A stretch of DNA of 64,000 nucleotides, taken from Drosophila persimilis. Lineage: Eukaryota; Arthropoda; Insecta; Diptera; Drosophilidae. The DNA is taken from positions 1,488,001 through 1,552,000 of the forward strand of contig NW_020825706.1 in assembly GCF_003286085.1 (NCBI RefSeq), in the 5' to 3' direction. Positions 45,721-57,971 of this stretch are shown one piece after another (position 1 is the first letter of the stretch; each line of letters begins with the position of its first letter). The position numbers and the translations under genes were made by a program. The notes beneath the pieces were generated by a model. That model saw only the letters and a program-made list of their open reading frames with translations, was not told where the DNA came from and made no database searches.

Positions 45721-47536
45721 CCATTTATGTTTAAACCAAAGCTAAATTTACCTAAAATTCTATTTACAAATTAAAAATGTAATTGAAATATGCTTGTCTA
45801 TGCCATTTTTCTGCTAGTGCATAGTTTTGCTGCCAAATTGCGAGGCATGCCTGCAGTGGCCCGCATATTTGTACAGATCCAACGATCATACGTCCCAAGA
45901 GTAAACGTAGACTTCCTAGACGGTAGCTGGCTCGATTAAGAGGCTGGTGAAATGCGTTGTTTTGTTGTTGTTGTTTTTACTATGAACAAAATTCAATTAA
46001 CATATTCACGCAATAATTGCAGGGGTCTCTCTCGCTGGCCCGAAGAAACCCACGTTGTGGTCAGTCCCCGGCCCACGCTTTTGATCCACGTGTCAAACTT
46101 CCGATCATTAGGCGGGGCGACACGCCCACACACTCTCTAACGCATACGGGGCCCTAATTAATAAACAGACAAAACAATTTTTTCGAGAGAGGCCCCGACA
46201 CAGACAATGCCGAACATTAGAAATTGATAAATTATCGAAAAATGCAGTTTAGCGTGTGCCCAAGACACAAAAGATATTGAGATTAATCATTGGAACAGCC
46301 AGCCAGCCAGCCATCATCATCATCATCTGCATCTCCATTTGATGTTTTTTTGTGCGTTGGCGATCTACGATGGGTCGTCTGTCGTCTAATGCCTCATTAT
46401 TAATGGATCTCCACATGGAAAGCGATGAAAATTGTGTCGTGTAATCCAGTGGGTCATTGGAAAATAGATGTCCAAGGGAGATGGAAGCTGCAAAGGGTAC
46501 AGTTTTTTTTATAATAATTCGATATGGTAAGAGTTTAAATGGGAATGATCTGGAAAAGGTAAGATTTTTATAATAATATGGTGAGTGTTTACATAGGAAT
46601 GATCTTGATTTAAAGCTTCTAAAAAGAAACAACAGGATATGTACAGAAAATTATAGAAAAAGAGAGGTTTCTGAATGTATTTTAGATCAAATATAGCTAT
46701 ATATATTCTTTAAAAACACTTTTAAGGACTTGGAATACGACGATCAATAAGTGAAAGAAAGTTCAGCGAAACCATCGCCTTAATACTCACTGTTTTTGAT
46801 CGAAACTCCATTATAATTTCGGAGAGAAAAAGACGAATGGTAGATCCTACTAATATTCCCCCAAATTGTATCCCAAAAAACCCAAAATAATCAACTAATA
46901 TATAATCTGACAAATATCTTCTGTTCAATTTCCGCAGCCATTTGCTACGACTAATCATAGCAATTACCCTTTGAACTTTAGCTTTGATCATTTAGGGGAA
47001 ACCTGTACATTAATGTGCCCCAATAGTCATACCTCATATCCACAGACACACACACAATGTTGCAATCGCTTAACTCGGCCAACACTTGCCCTCCGGCCGA
47101 CTCATTGCAAATAGGTGTACTCTCGCAGCACCTCCACTAAAAAAAACCTGGCCACAAATCTGCCTGCAATTACAATACTTTATAAACTTATATATTTCTC
47201 TGGCCATAAGCCTGGGCTTGTATTATCGTCTAATTGCATCGCCAGGCAGCAGACTCCGAGCCGACTCCGAACCGACGACGCTCTTGGCATTTAGCGCGTC
47301 AACAAACGAGCCGCCGCCACCGCTGCGACCCCCAGACCCCCAGACCGACCCCATCCACACCTCGCCAGGCAGTGGGGGAGGGTTGGGAAAAAAGAGTGGT
47401 CCGCAGGCCGTTCCATTCATCATTTTTCCGTTTAGTGACGCGCGTGCCTCGTGCGGTTCAAATCGAGTGTTTTTTTCACAGATTTTCCCAAATTGAGACG
47501 TCATGATCTCTCGACGTCTGTTGTATGGTGGGTGCA

Positions 47537-47579
47537 TAGATACAGATACAGATACAGATACAGATACAGATACAGATAC
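47537..47579. repeat. (CAGATA)n hexamer microsatellite
   Basis: About seven perfect copies of ACAGAT run in tandem just downstream of the htl 3' end. Confidence 0.9.
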
Positions 47580-47587
47580 GTACAACA

Positions 47588-47593
47588 TTTATT
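47588..47593 (-). terminator. htl: Candidate htl poly(A) signal
   Basis: AATAAA on the - strand lies about 370 bp past the htl stop codon. This would give a short 3' UTR. I did not find a better signal closer to the stop. Confidence 0.4.
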
Positions 47594-47961
47594 GTTTCAT
47601 AAGGCACTTTTTTGGGAGGGGGAGGGGGCTTGCATGCAGCTCTTTAAATTTACCATTTTGCGTGTATAAAACTGCAGAATACTACAAAGATCAGTACGAA
47701 TAGAAGTACAACAGAAAATACAACCGATACTTAAAGATACACTTAAAATTCTACAGCGAAACCGAGGGGCACTGCTGCATGACCCTCTGCTCTATCTCTA
47801 TATATATATAATATATAATGGTTATGGGTTTTAAAGTAATTCTAATAATAAATTCGTGTTTGATTTTTGGTTTACGCCTTTGGTGCAATTTTGTTTTCTT
47901 TTTGATATTTACAATAGATCGTTGCAAGGATCGTTTCAAAATTGAAAGTCTCAATGATCGT

Positions 47962-50379
47962 TCAATGATCATTTGGTGTTCGCGTCACATAATGATATCG
48001 CAACATTTGCTCAGCATCTGATTCCGCGTCCTCCTCATCGCTGGTGGAGGGCGGTGTATCCAGATTGGCTATGTCCACATCCAGATAGTCCTCCTTGGCC
48101 TGCAACAGCTTGTCCATGTACTCGACAATCTCCGTGAAGGGCGGCCGATCGTCGGCATTGAAGTGCCAGCACTGTCGCATCAGAATGTAAATGTTCATCG
48201 AGCATTTGGCGGGCTTCTCCATGCGCTGGCCGGACATCAGATAGCTGTAGAGCTCTTCGGCGGACATTATGGTGGGATAGGGCTGTGCCCCAAAGGTCAT
48301 GATCTCCCACAACAGTATGCCGTACGACCAGACATCGCTCTTCGAATCGTAGAACTTCTCCTGCAGCGATTCGGGTGCCATCCACTTGATCGGCAGCCGT
48401 CCGTTGGTGTTCTTCCGATAGTATTCCGTGCTCTGGATATCCCTGGCCAGACCAAAGTCCGCAATCTTCAGGACATAATCATCGCTGACGAGTACGTTGC
48501 GTGCGGCCAGATCGCGATGGATGCAGCGACGCGAGGCCAGGTAGTCCATGCCACGGGCGATTTGATGGGCAAACTTGATCAGATCCTTTTCGGTGATGAC
48601 ATGCGCCGGAGGCGATGGCGGCGGCTGTGAGCTGTCCACCTGCTCTCGGCCAAAGGGGCGATTCTTGTAGAGGAAGTCCTTGAGATTGCCATGCGGCGCA
48701 TATTCCACGATGACATAGAGGGGTCCGCTCTGGCTGCAGCATCCGAGGAGATTGATGATGTTGATGTGACGGCCTATGATCTTCATAACCTCCATTTCCC
48801 TCACCAGACTGGCAATATCATCGTCGGTGTGTCCCTCCTTGACCATTTTGACGGCCACAATGGCACTGTTGACCTCGGCCATGACCACGCGCCCAAAGGC
48901 GCCCTCACCGAGAGTGGCGCCCAGCACCAGTTGTCCTCGGGGCAGCTCCCAGTTGGAGTCCAGCGGGAATTCGTATTCGTTGAAGGGCGCCGGTTCGTTG
49001 CCGCTTTGGAGGACTGTGGTACGCTGCTTCTGGATCTTTACCACGGGCATGATCATGGTGTCCATGGAGCCGCTGGAGTCGCCGCCGCCCTCGGGCTTGA
49101 AGATGATCACCTTCTTGGTCCACTGATGCACCGTCTCGATGCGCTGCTTGAGCAGCTTCTCGTGCTTCATCTTGCGCACGGCGTAGTAGCCGAACAGGAT
49201 GCACATGAGGATCAGGACACCGATCACGATAATGACAATGGCCGTCATGCCGGTGCTCCGGCCCATGCCACTGGCCATGCCGGCCTCCAGCAGATGCAGA
49301 CTCCTTACCACACGCAGGTAGGCGGTGCTGTTCGACTGGCCCAGACTGTTGCTCTCGATGCACGTGTACCAGCCCTCCTGCTCCATGGTGACGTTCACGA
49401 AGTCCAACCGGTCCAGATCGTGGGCATAGATGGTGCGGTTATTCGAACAGTTGGTCACCCCCTGGCAGGGCACAAAGATCCAGGCCTTTTTGCTGGTCAA
49501 ATCCGACAGATACTTGCAGTTCATGTGCCCGCTTCCGTTGATCAGGAGCGTCAGATTAGCCGGCCCTGTGATCAGTATGGGCTTGTGATTCACTCGATCG
49601 CTGACTATCAGTTTGGTGGCATGACTGATGCAGCCCAGATCGTTGCACACCTGGCAGGTGTAGATCCCCGAATCATTCGGCACCACGTCCTCCATGGTGA
49701 GGGACCAGCGTGCCTTCTTGAGATTGCCATAGCTCCTGGACCACTCGCTCGTATCGTTGCGGAACCAGGTGAGCTTCAGTTCGGGGCTGCCCAGGGCCGG
49801 ACAATTGAGTGTGAAGACCGCACCCGATGGTTTGGTCTGCAGTGACACCATCTTGTTGAGGTTCTTCCAGTAGGGTCGTCTCTGGGCCGGCTTGGGGCTC
49901 TCTGCCACCGTGGACTTTTCATCCTCTTCGCCATTGGTTTCCTCGGTTGGTGCTTCCGGTGGGTTGTTGGGCGGTGGACTCCTCTGCCGGTTGCCACCTG
50001 CCACACTATCGTAGTCCTTGAGCAGCTCTTGGGAGCTGGCAGGCGATCGTCGAGCAAAGATTTGTGGCGGTGTCGTTAGAACTAGGAAAAGCAGCACGGC
50101 CCAGACAAGTCTTTCCCTCATCATGATGTGCGAGCGACTGTTTCTGCTTCTGCTTCTGCTGTTGATGTTTCCACTCCAGCCACTGTCTATATCCATTTTT
50201 AGCATATTTATTTTTGTAACTTTTGTAGCGGCCTGCACCCTCCTAAGTGCCACTCGCTCTGGAGCGGCAGCACCAGCCAAGGGGTAGGCGACAGCAGACA
50301 ACTGCAACTCCGATGCCGACGCCGACGCCGACTCCAACTCCGACTCCGATTCTGTTTGTCGCATGTGTTTTTTATTCAC
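47962..50379 (-). CDS. htl: heartless (htl), FGF receptor tyrosine kinase
   Basis: One uninterrupted frame of up to 805 residues. The likelier start is the Met pair at 50124/50121, just before RERLVWAVLLFLVLTTPPQIFA, a good signal peptide; this gives about 720 residues, close to fly Htl. In 805 numbering, an acidic linker is followed by two Ig domains (Cys193-Cys242 and Cys288-Cys340) and a membrane segment (378-398). The kinase follows: GEGAFG 491-496, Lys511 in VAVK, HRDLAARN 621-628, DFG 641-643, paired activation tyrosines 653-654 in TEYYRKNTNGRLP, and KWMAPES. Two Ig domains and the FGFR-type activation loop identify Htl rather than Breathless. It receives the FGFs Pyramus and Thisbe and directs mesoderm spreading and heart and muscle founder specification. 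Its adaptor is Dof/Stumps. The gene is intact. Confidence 0.95.
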   Translation of the reverse strand: MNKKHMRQTESESELESASASASELQLSAVAYPLAGAAAPERVALRRVQAATKVTKINMLKMDIDSGWSGNINSRSRSRNSRSHIMMRERLVWAVLLFLVLTTPPQIFARRSPASSQELLKDYDSVAGGNRQRSPPPNNPPEAPTEETNGEEDEKSTVAESPKPAQRRPYWKNLNKMVSLQTKPSGAVFTLNCPALGSPELKLTWFRNDTSEWSRSYGNLKKARWSLTMEDVVPNDSGIYTCQVCNDLGCISHATKLIVSDRVNHKPILITGPANLTLLINGSGHMNCKYLSDLTSKKAWIFVPCQGVTNCSNNRTIYAHDLDRLDFVNVTMEQEGWYTCIESNSLGQSNSTAYLRVVRSLHLLEAGMASGMGRSTGMTAIVIIVIGVLILMCILFGYYAVRKMKHEKLLKQRIETVHQWTKKVIIFKPEGGGDSSGSMDTMIMPVVKIQKQRTTVLQSGNEPAPFNEYEFPLDSNWELPRGQLVLGATLGEGAFGRVVMAEVNSAIVAVKMVKEGHTDDDIASLVREMEVMKIIGRHINIINLLGCCSQSGPLYVIVEYAPHGNLKDFLYKNRPFGREQVDSSQPPPSPPAHVITEKDLIKFAHQIARGMDYLASRRCIHRDLAARNVLVSDDYVLKIADFGLARDIQSTEYYRKNTNGRLPIKWMAPESLQEKFYDSKSDVWSYGILLWEIMTFGAQPYPTIMSAEELYSYLMSGQRMEKPAKCSMNIYILMRQCWHFNADDRPPFTEIVEYMDKLLQAKEDYLDVDIANLDTPPSTSDEEDAESDAEQMLRYHYVTRTPNDH

Positions 50380-51049
50380 CGGAAATCCACTTTAGCTTGG
50401 GGTTCTCCCTCATCTGATCTGATCTCCAGTCTACAAACCCCCCCGGGCTCTCCTGCGCTCTCTCTCCGGAAGAAGATCAGTGATCTTCTAGTATTCTAAT
50501 TTATTATGGATATAACAACAGTTGCCTTTTCTTCTGGTGGGCCCCACAACATGTGTTTTTGGCGCCTTCTTTGAAGTTATCCTCGCTCTCTCTCTGTGAT
50601 GATCACCTTTTGTCGGTGCGTAACGGAAATACTACTCTTCGAAATCTATACGATATATCGTATTTATATGCCCTTTAATTATTGTTTTGCCTTGGAGTGT
50701 GATTTACTCAGCGAGTTGATGGATTTATGGCAGCCATCTTGTCACCAAAAGAGAGCTCCCCCTCAAAATCGTGGGAGTGCAAGCACACACAGATACAAGA
50801 TACAGATACACCAGTTCATAGATCATTCGGCAGCTGCCGTGGGAGATGCTCCGCTGTTTGATGTGACTGCTGCAACACCTGGAAGAATGCATTCGATTAG
50901 ATTTATGTTCATTTCCGGCTAGGGCTACATGCAGCCCTGCACTTGCGGTCAAAATACTAGGGGTTATAGTTTTATAGATATTTTATGGACTTTATGGACT
51001 TTTAAAGGATTGTAAAAAAAAAAACCTTCAAAGGGAATTTATCCGAAGA

Positions 51050-51840
51050 TCTTTCAGTTTAAAGATTGATCTTAAAGATTTTTCATCATAGTTTCATGAT
51101 TATTGACAGATATTTAAGTTTTAAGATCGTTTAAGATCATTTTGTGATTATTCTAGAATTATTTAAGATCGTTCTTTGATGGATGGATCTTTAAGATCGC
51201 TGAAGAATCATTGAAATAATGAAATAAACAGATATTAAAGTTTTAAGATCATTTTCAGATAATTCAAAAACCACTTTAGATCGTTTTCTGATAGATAAAG
51301 ACTATTTAGAGATCGTTGAAGAATCGAAGAACCATTGAAATTATGAAATAGACAAATATTACTATTTTAAGATAGTTTAAGACCATTCTAGAACCGTTTA
51401 GGACCGTTCTTTCATGGCTGAAGATTACTTAAAGATTGTTGAAGGATCGAAGAATCATTGAAATGATGAAATAGACAAATATTACAGTTCAAAGATCGTT
51501 TAAGATCATTCTAGAACCCTTTAGGACCGTTCTCTGATAGATGAAGATTAGTTAAAGATCGTTGAAGGATCGAAGAATCATTGAAATGATGAAATAGACA
51601 GATATTAAAGCTTTAAGATCGTCTAAGATCATTCTAGAACCCTTTAAGATCGATTCCTGATGACTGAAGATTACTGAAAGATCGTTGAAGAATCGAAGAA
51701 CCACTGAAATGATGAAGTAGACAGATATTTAGGTTTTAAGATCATTTTCAGATAGTTCTAGAACCATTTAAGGTCGTTCCCTGATGGATGAAGATCGTTG
51801 AAGTATAAAAGAATCATTCTGAGATCACTGATCGTTTAAT
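51050..51840. repeat. Six tandem copies of a 123-bp unit rich in AAGATC
   Basis: The word GACAGATATTAAAGTTTTAAGATC, or close variants, lies near 51105, 51227, 51350, 51471, 51596 and 51719, a spacing of 121-125 bp. Each unit also has AGATCATTCTAGAACC, TTCTCTGATAGATGAAGAT and GTTGAAGAATCGAAGAA words. Copies differ by many substitutions. The array lies 0.7 kb upstream of the longest htl frame. Confidence 0.85.
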
Positions 51841-53984
51841 AGAACATACTAGGATCGTTAAGGCTCGTTTAACCTATAAGATTGCTAGAAGATCGTTCCA
51901 AGCACAAGCAAAGATCACTGAAAGACCATTTGAAGACCTTTCTACAACTTTTCACCCAATTAGCAACCAAAAACATATGCCAAAAATCGAAGCGGAAGGA
52001 AAGCCTAATGTATCTCGGATGGGGAAATGTATCTGAAAGGGAAATGTACGAAGCTGGCACATCCGTTTGCTGTTCGTTGCTTCGTTTGAATGAATTTCCT
52101 TTCAAATTTGTTTACAAGCCAAAGTTCTTGTATTCTTCTTTTTAATTTTTTCAAGAATTTGCAGAGTATAAATCTCTGCGTTTTTTTTGGACTTGACTTG
52201 ATTAAAGGCCATTTCCATTTGGTGAACTTAATTAAAATGTCGCGCACATTTCCGGTACCTTGTCCTCTCTCTCCCCGCTCTCTTTGGCTCTCTGATTGGG
52301 GCTCAGCGCGTGCCATGCTCGTAAATGGCAAACGAGATTGTCCAGCCCCGCGGAATGAGCTCACAAGTTGAGATTTTTCATTTTTCATTCGACTTCGAAA
52401 GTCGTTGAATATTTTATCGATTTTTGAAAATAGCTTTTTATGACAGTGCCAGCAAATACTCTTATTTTTTTAATGAAGGCCATTAAATAATGACTGGGCT
52501 TTTATACACCTTTTGGGGGGCAGCCAGGGAAATGGTTTTCTGGTTAGTTTTTCAGTTTTTTGTATGATCTGCCGGGGGAAGACTTTAGGGAATATTAGAG
52601 GAATTAGGGGGGCTCCAGGTAAAGCCACTATTGGTACCGAGATTTCTCTTGAATTTGAGTTAAGGTTTAGGTTGGGTTTAAGGCCTCTTTTAACACAACC
52701 AATGAGTATTTTTGGTACAGTCACTTCTTAGCAGCTAATACTTTAAAGATTCAGTATCTTTAAACCATTTTCCTTAATATTTTAGAACTTTTCAGTTCAA
52801 ATACCATTAAAAGTAAAGGTTAACCAAAAAAGTAGAGATTTAACGGCCACAAATTGTGTGCAGGGGTTCAGAAATGGTATATTTTCAAGATATATTACAA
52901 GGAAAACTTTTTTTAAACAAATTTCGAGGTATTCTGCAATTTGTGTTCAAGAAATATGTCTTATTTATGATTAATTGATGGTTTCTTTGTCATCAAATTC
53001 GGAGTAAAAATATGGATATTTTTTATTAATATTTACACAATATTGTACCATATTGGATAGATCCATATTGCATGAGAGGTCATCTCATTAATGAGAAAAT
53101 CTTTATATAACAAACCCTAAAGTCAAAACTTGCGGTATTTGCCCTTTGATTCACTATTTCACTATTTCGAGGATGCACTGTCTCCATATTTGTAGGCTTA
53201 TCGATAGGAAAAGCCTTAATTTTCAGCACAAAAACGGCACTGCCTCCATATTTATAGGTTCATCGATAGCAAAAGCCCACAAAAACGTTGTTTATTTCAC
53301 TCTTTGGAAGCTGCAAGGTGTACCTACAAGCACCAGTCAAAACATGGTGCACCTACAGCTGCATGTACATGGTGCAAGTACATACATATGTATATGTATA
53401 TTTTCATTTGAATGGCACAGAACAGAAGCTACTGTGTATTAATTTTCTTCTAGTCTTCTAGTCTATTTTTTGCACATTCTCCCCTCGAAAGCCGTCACTC
53501 ACGTTGTTCTCTCACTGTATTCTCCGTTTCTCTAGGGGGAGATGTTGTTTTTATATTTTTCGCGTTACGGAGGCGAAAAGAAGACTGTTCCAAATAGCGC
53601 TGCGTAGTCCGTTGGACTGAAAACGACTATGTGTGCCCGACATTTGTGCCCAATGCCAATTTCAGTTCCGATTCTCAAATGATCATACGGTTTTTCTCTC
53701 TCTCTCTCTCTCTCTCTTGTCTCCTACGCTCTCTCTCTCAGAACAACTCAATTTAGTGAGCCCTCTCCTCTCTCTCTCTCTCTCTCTCTGTCCCTCTCCT
53801 CGAGCGCATGTCCATGTGCGTGGTGTGTGTGTGGGCTGCCACTTTTGCCGTTATACTTCCAATGCCTGCACTTTGTTGTACCCAGTACCCAGTAATCGAA
53901 GGGTATGATGCATTAGGGATAAGGTATAAAGAAAGATCATGTATGGGACATGTTAAGGATCGCGATAAAAATAAAATTCTGTAG

Positions 53985-54650
53985 AAGTGTCCTTATTCAT
54001 ATTTCTTTGGAAACTATATATTCACTTTTAACGAAATCTGTATATAATTCTTAACAGTAAAATTCTTACACTAGGATCGGAAAATATCATACATCTATAT
54101 CTATATCTACATATATCTATCTATATCTCCCATAGAAAAAATATATTTATATAATAATCCATGGAATAATCCATTAAAAATATGTCTTTGAAAGAAAATA
54201 ATTTTTTCATTACGGAAAAACCAACGAAGCTCTAGAATCTATAGTTTTAAGGGGGCTTTAATGTTAATAAAATCAGGATAAGTAGAAAATTCTATATAGA
54301 AATGTCCATATTTATATTTCTTTGGAAATTATTTTAAAATAAAATAAAATGTAAGAAATCTGTACTATATATTTTTTAATAGTTCCTTCCTGTTTCCGTA
54401 TTCCTCTAAAAACCCTAGGATCGGAGCATATCATACATCTATATTTATCTATCGGTCTATATCTCCCATACAAAACATATATTTTTACATTTTTCAGCCT
54501 AAAATAATCAAAAGAGCGTCACTATATCATGTACCTGCCATATGAACAACCCATCAAAAATATGTCTTTGACATATGTCTTTCTTTTAAAAAGAAAAACT
54601 AACAAAACTCTGGAATCTGTAGTTTTAAGGGGGCACGACCCCTGAATACT
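53985..54650. repeat. Two tandem copies of a roughly 330-bp AT-rich unit
   Basis: Shared words in the same order are AGAAnTGTCCnTATTnATATTTCTTTGGAAA, CTAGGATCGGA, ATATCATACATCTATAT, TATATCTCCCATA, AAAAATATGTCTTTGA and ATCTnTAGTTTTAAGGGGGC. Copy 1 is about 53985-54260 and copy 2 about 54300-54640. A further pair of about 115-bp units follows at 54690-54895 (CGTATAAAGATATTATATAG and CCACnTTTTCCTCAGGAAA). Confidence 0.75.
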
Positions 54651-57484
54651 CGCTTCGATGGGATTTTTTTAATATAACAATACCATCCAAATCGTATAAA
54701 GATATTATATAGGTTTTCTATGAAAAAATTGCTGAAAAAAGTCCATTCCATTGCCACTTTTCCTCAGGAAAACCCATCATAATTAATCCTAAAAATAAAA
54801 CATATCGTATAAAGATATTATATAGTTTGATGTTTGATATATGAACAAACTGTCGAAAAAAGTCTATTCCCTTGCCACCTTTTCCTCAGGAAAGCCCTGC
54901 CCAAATAGAATTCTTCGTTTTTCCAGGGTAGCCAAAGCTTCGGTCCCTTGGCGGCCACCTTTCCCTTGGATAACATGTTTTACTTTGTTGGTCGTTGCCT
55001 TTTGCTTCCCGCATGTATTTTTTTTTCTGTGCCTCTTTTCGCTTTCAACGGTCGCCTTGCCTTAATTTTTCACATATGTATGCCCCGATCTGTGTCTACC
55101 CTCGCTGTCTGTCTGCCTCTCTCTCGGACGCTGAATTAAAACAGACACAGTTGCTGGTCTCTCAGTGGTGTGTGCTCCTCATCTGCTGCCAACCCACATC
55201 TGGCGGCGCAACGAAAAAATTAAAGAAATTAAAAACAACAAAAACGCACACACTGTGTTCTTACGATTCTGTCCCTGGTTTTATGTGGCCTGCTGTCCGC
55301 GCCCTCGGGCCACGCCTCCAGTGAGTCGCGATCGCTAAGGAGAGGGCTGCACTATTGTTGACTCCCAGACGCAGGCGCAGACGCAGGCCCATCCAACATG
55401 TGGGCACATCATCATCATCAGCCAAACAACCGACGACCATTCTACCTAAGTTCGTGCCACACATGTGTTGCACAGACATCGCATCCTCCTCGAATGGCAG
55501 GAAGGGCGCGACAGCCGAAAATTGATTCTTAATGGAAGCGAAAAACCGACGAAAAACTCACGAAGGGGTTCGATTTTCCAGAAAGCTGACCTTCACCTCC
55601 ATTGAAGTCCAGCGTCCAGCAAAAACTTTCCTTAGTATATTTCCTGTCCGGCGGCTGGGTTAAAATTCCCCAAAAAAATATTTGCAATCATTTTCGGTGC
55701 AAAATAAATAAACAACCCACAATCCATCAGCGATTCGCTTGGGAGGGAGGGAGCTGCACACACACACACGCTTTCCATAGGTTGCACCCTCTGCCATGCC
55801 ACTGCCACTTGCCGCTGTTTGACGCACTTGGTTAACCCTCGATCGTGGTGTGGAGACCGGCACGGCACGAGTCTGTAATTTCGAATGTTTCGAGTACGTG
55901 ACAGCGCGAAGGTTGAAGACATCACATCACATCACGAGAAGGTGCGAGACAGACAGCCAGGAGGCAGGCGGGAGGCGGGAGGCGGTAGGGCAAGGCAGCA
56001 GATCAAAGTTTATGTGCCGAAAGGTACTGGATCGATAGGGGGGCTCCTAGAGAGAAATCCTAAAGAAAACTCTATGGAATAATCAAATTTCGTAGAGTGA
56101 AATCCTAAAGAAAAATCTATGGTATACTCAAATTTCTCATTACAACCTTGAGTATACAGTCTTTAAAGTAAATTTATTGCTAAATAAATATAATCAAAGG
56201 CGGAAACAATGAAATTGTACAATTATTACCCCTTCTGATCGCTTGAATCGTACGAAAAATCCTATGTAGATCACGTTCAATCAAAAAAAAGCCAATCTTT
56301 CGTTTAAAAATTCAAAGAAATATAGCCAAGTACATTCGAAGCATTATCGATGGGTTCTAATCAAAAAAGTGTATTCTTAGCATTTCCTTTATATAGTATT
56401 TGCCCTATAATTTCCCCTTACAATTAGCTAAACAAACTCAAATCCAAATGATCATTCAGAAGTACTTTTACAAACCAAAATGGAACAGATCTCTCAGAGC
56501 AGAGATGAGAACTGAGTGACTGCCAGAGGAAACAAAACAGAAGCCCGAGAGTACCAGAACGTGGGGCAACGTGAAGCTCCATAGATATAAGAAAAATATA
56601 TATACAAAAAATAGTTTGTACATTTTAGAAATGTTTTGTCTATTATGATAAATATGGTTTATAATGTGTTCTAGGAAATGTTGATAAACAGAGATGGTTT
56701 CATGGGAAAAAGCACAGCCACAATTCTGATGCTACTGACGTCTCTCCTCTATTCTGTTGTAAAAACAAATAAATAACTTAATAAATTACTGGGCACTGGA
56801 TGCTTTCAATTTGGGCATAGAACCATAACAGAACGCAGTAGAAATTTATGTATGCGAGCGATAAACGACCCCAATCATGGGGGGAGGCCTTTTTTTTGGC
56901 CTTTGGGTGAAAAGTCAAATTGCTGTACCGTTCGTTTCGTTTCGTTTCGGTCAATCAAAAAGTAGACCAAACAAATAATTTGCGCAATTACGCAAAAGGC
57001 AAAAAAAAACAACAGGCTCTACATATAGGGGGACGTACGGGTTGTATATATTTTTAAAAACTTACCTCACATGTGCTGCTCTCGTTGTTATTCCAAAAAA
57101 GAAAAGCTGTCTTGCCAAATAGTGTCTATTTTTGTTTCACATTTCCACTTAAAACTTCTGCACCTCTTTTTGTAAACAAAAACTGTATGGAATTTCCAAT
57201 AAATATTAGACACAATTATTGAGTGTTCGATGGTTAGTTTTCATTCGCGTTTTCTGTTCGCTCCGATCTGTAAAAGCACGCAGTCCGATCGCAACTGAAA
57301 AAGCTGGCTGGGCGCCTGGCTGCGAAAATAAATCTCTTCAATTAAATGAGGGAACACAAATGAAACGGAATTCATTCCCCATCAACATGGGCTGTACACA
57401 CAGACCTCTCTTCAATGTATTTTTGCGGCTGCCGCATAAACAAAATACAAAAACTGAACAAAAACACATTGTATAACCCCCCAC

Positions 57485-57525
<41 letters not shown>

Positions 57526-57971
57526 GGATCCGAGGGACCAGGGTCGGCCCGGCCTGGTCTTCCCTTGGAAAGTGAAATGTGTAATTGAGTGGCCGTTTGC
57601 TCTGCTCTGCTCTGCTCTCTTTTCGTTCTATATTCTTTCAATTGAGTCGAATTGAAAATGGCTCATCCAGCTGTTCGACTGTGCCCCAGTTTGTTGCATA
57701 GTTTTGTGCGGCATACGTTAAGAATCATGCATATGATGTGGTGATTATGAGCCGAAGGAGAGCTGAATACAGACAGCTAGCGGCGTTAGAGGTATTTTCA
57801 GGTAGCTTTTAATGGAAATATATCATAACTAGACTTGAGAAATACATATTTACTACCCAGTTCCGATTCCTTAAACGAAAATATTGCAAAGACACCTCTT
57901 TAAAGACATTTTACAGCCAAGTACTACCCCCTTACTGTAGGCAGGATTGATCACTTGATCACAAACACACA

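Larger units (their letters stand above)
33807..47587. other. 14-kb noncoding region between the alpha-tubulin gene and htl
   Basis: I see no convincing gene on either strand. The first stretch (33.8-35.9 kb) is less repetitive and reads like unique regulatory DNA. It contains triplet-rich GGAGCTGGAGCTG sequence (35510-35560). The CGATA array lies at 36.3-36.9 kb and triple repeats at 39.15-39.62 kb. A GGCTGTGGCTG run lies at 40044-40080. AT-rich TTTACATTTAAAA repeats run at 45.2-45.7 kb, and a (CAGATA)n run lies at 47537-47579. Since htl is transcribed toward this region, part of it may hold downstream htl enhancers; that is inference. Confidence 0.5.
50380..57971. other. htl upstream flank, noncoding with several tandem arrays
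   Basis: No coding region is recognised. Just upstream of htl lies the perfect palindrome TACGATATATCGTA (50649-50662). CATGTG/ACATGTG E-box words of the type bound by Twist occur near 50550, but this is too little to call an enhancer. The AAGATC array is at 51.05-51.83 kb. Duplicated AT-rich stretches lie at 54.0-54.65 kb and 54.69-54.90 kb. TC runs lie at 53696-53717 and 53769-53789, and an AG run at 57488-57521. A small tandem duplication with AAATCCTAAAGAAAA lies at 56049-56155. Confidence 0.5.

Noticed and set aside
48691-49845. 384-codon open frame on the + strand over htl
   Set aside because: It is the antisense shadow of the htl kinase and Ig coding sequence; its His/Asp/Val-rich composition mirrors htl codon bias and shows no domain.
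51050-51840. CRISPR-like regular array
   Set aside because: Units are contiguous 123-bp diverged repeats without spacers, in a fly genome.
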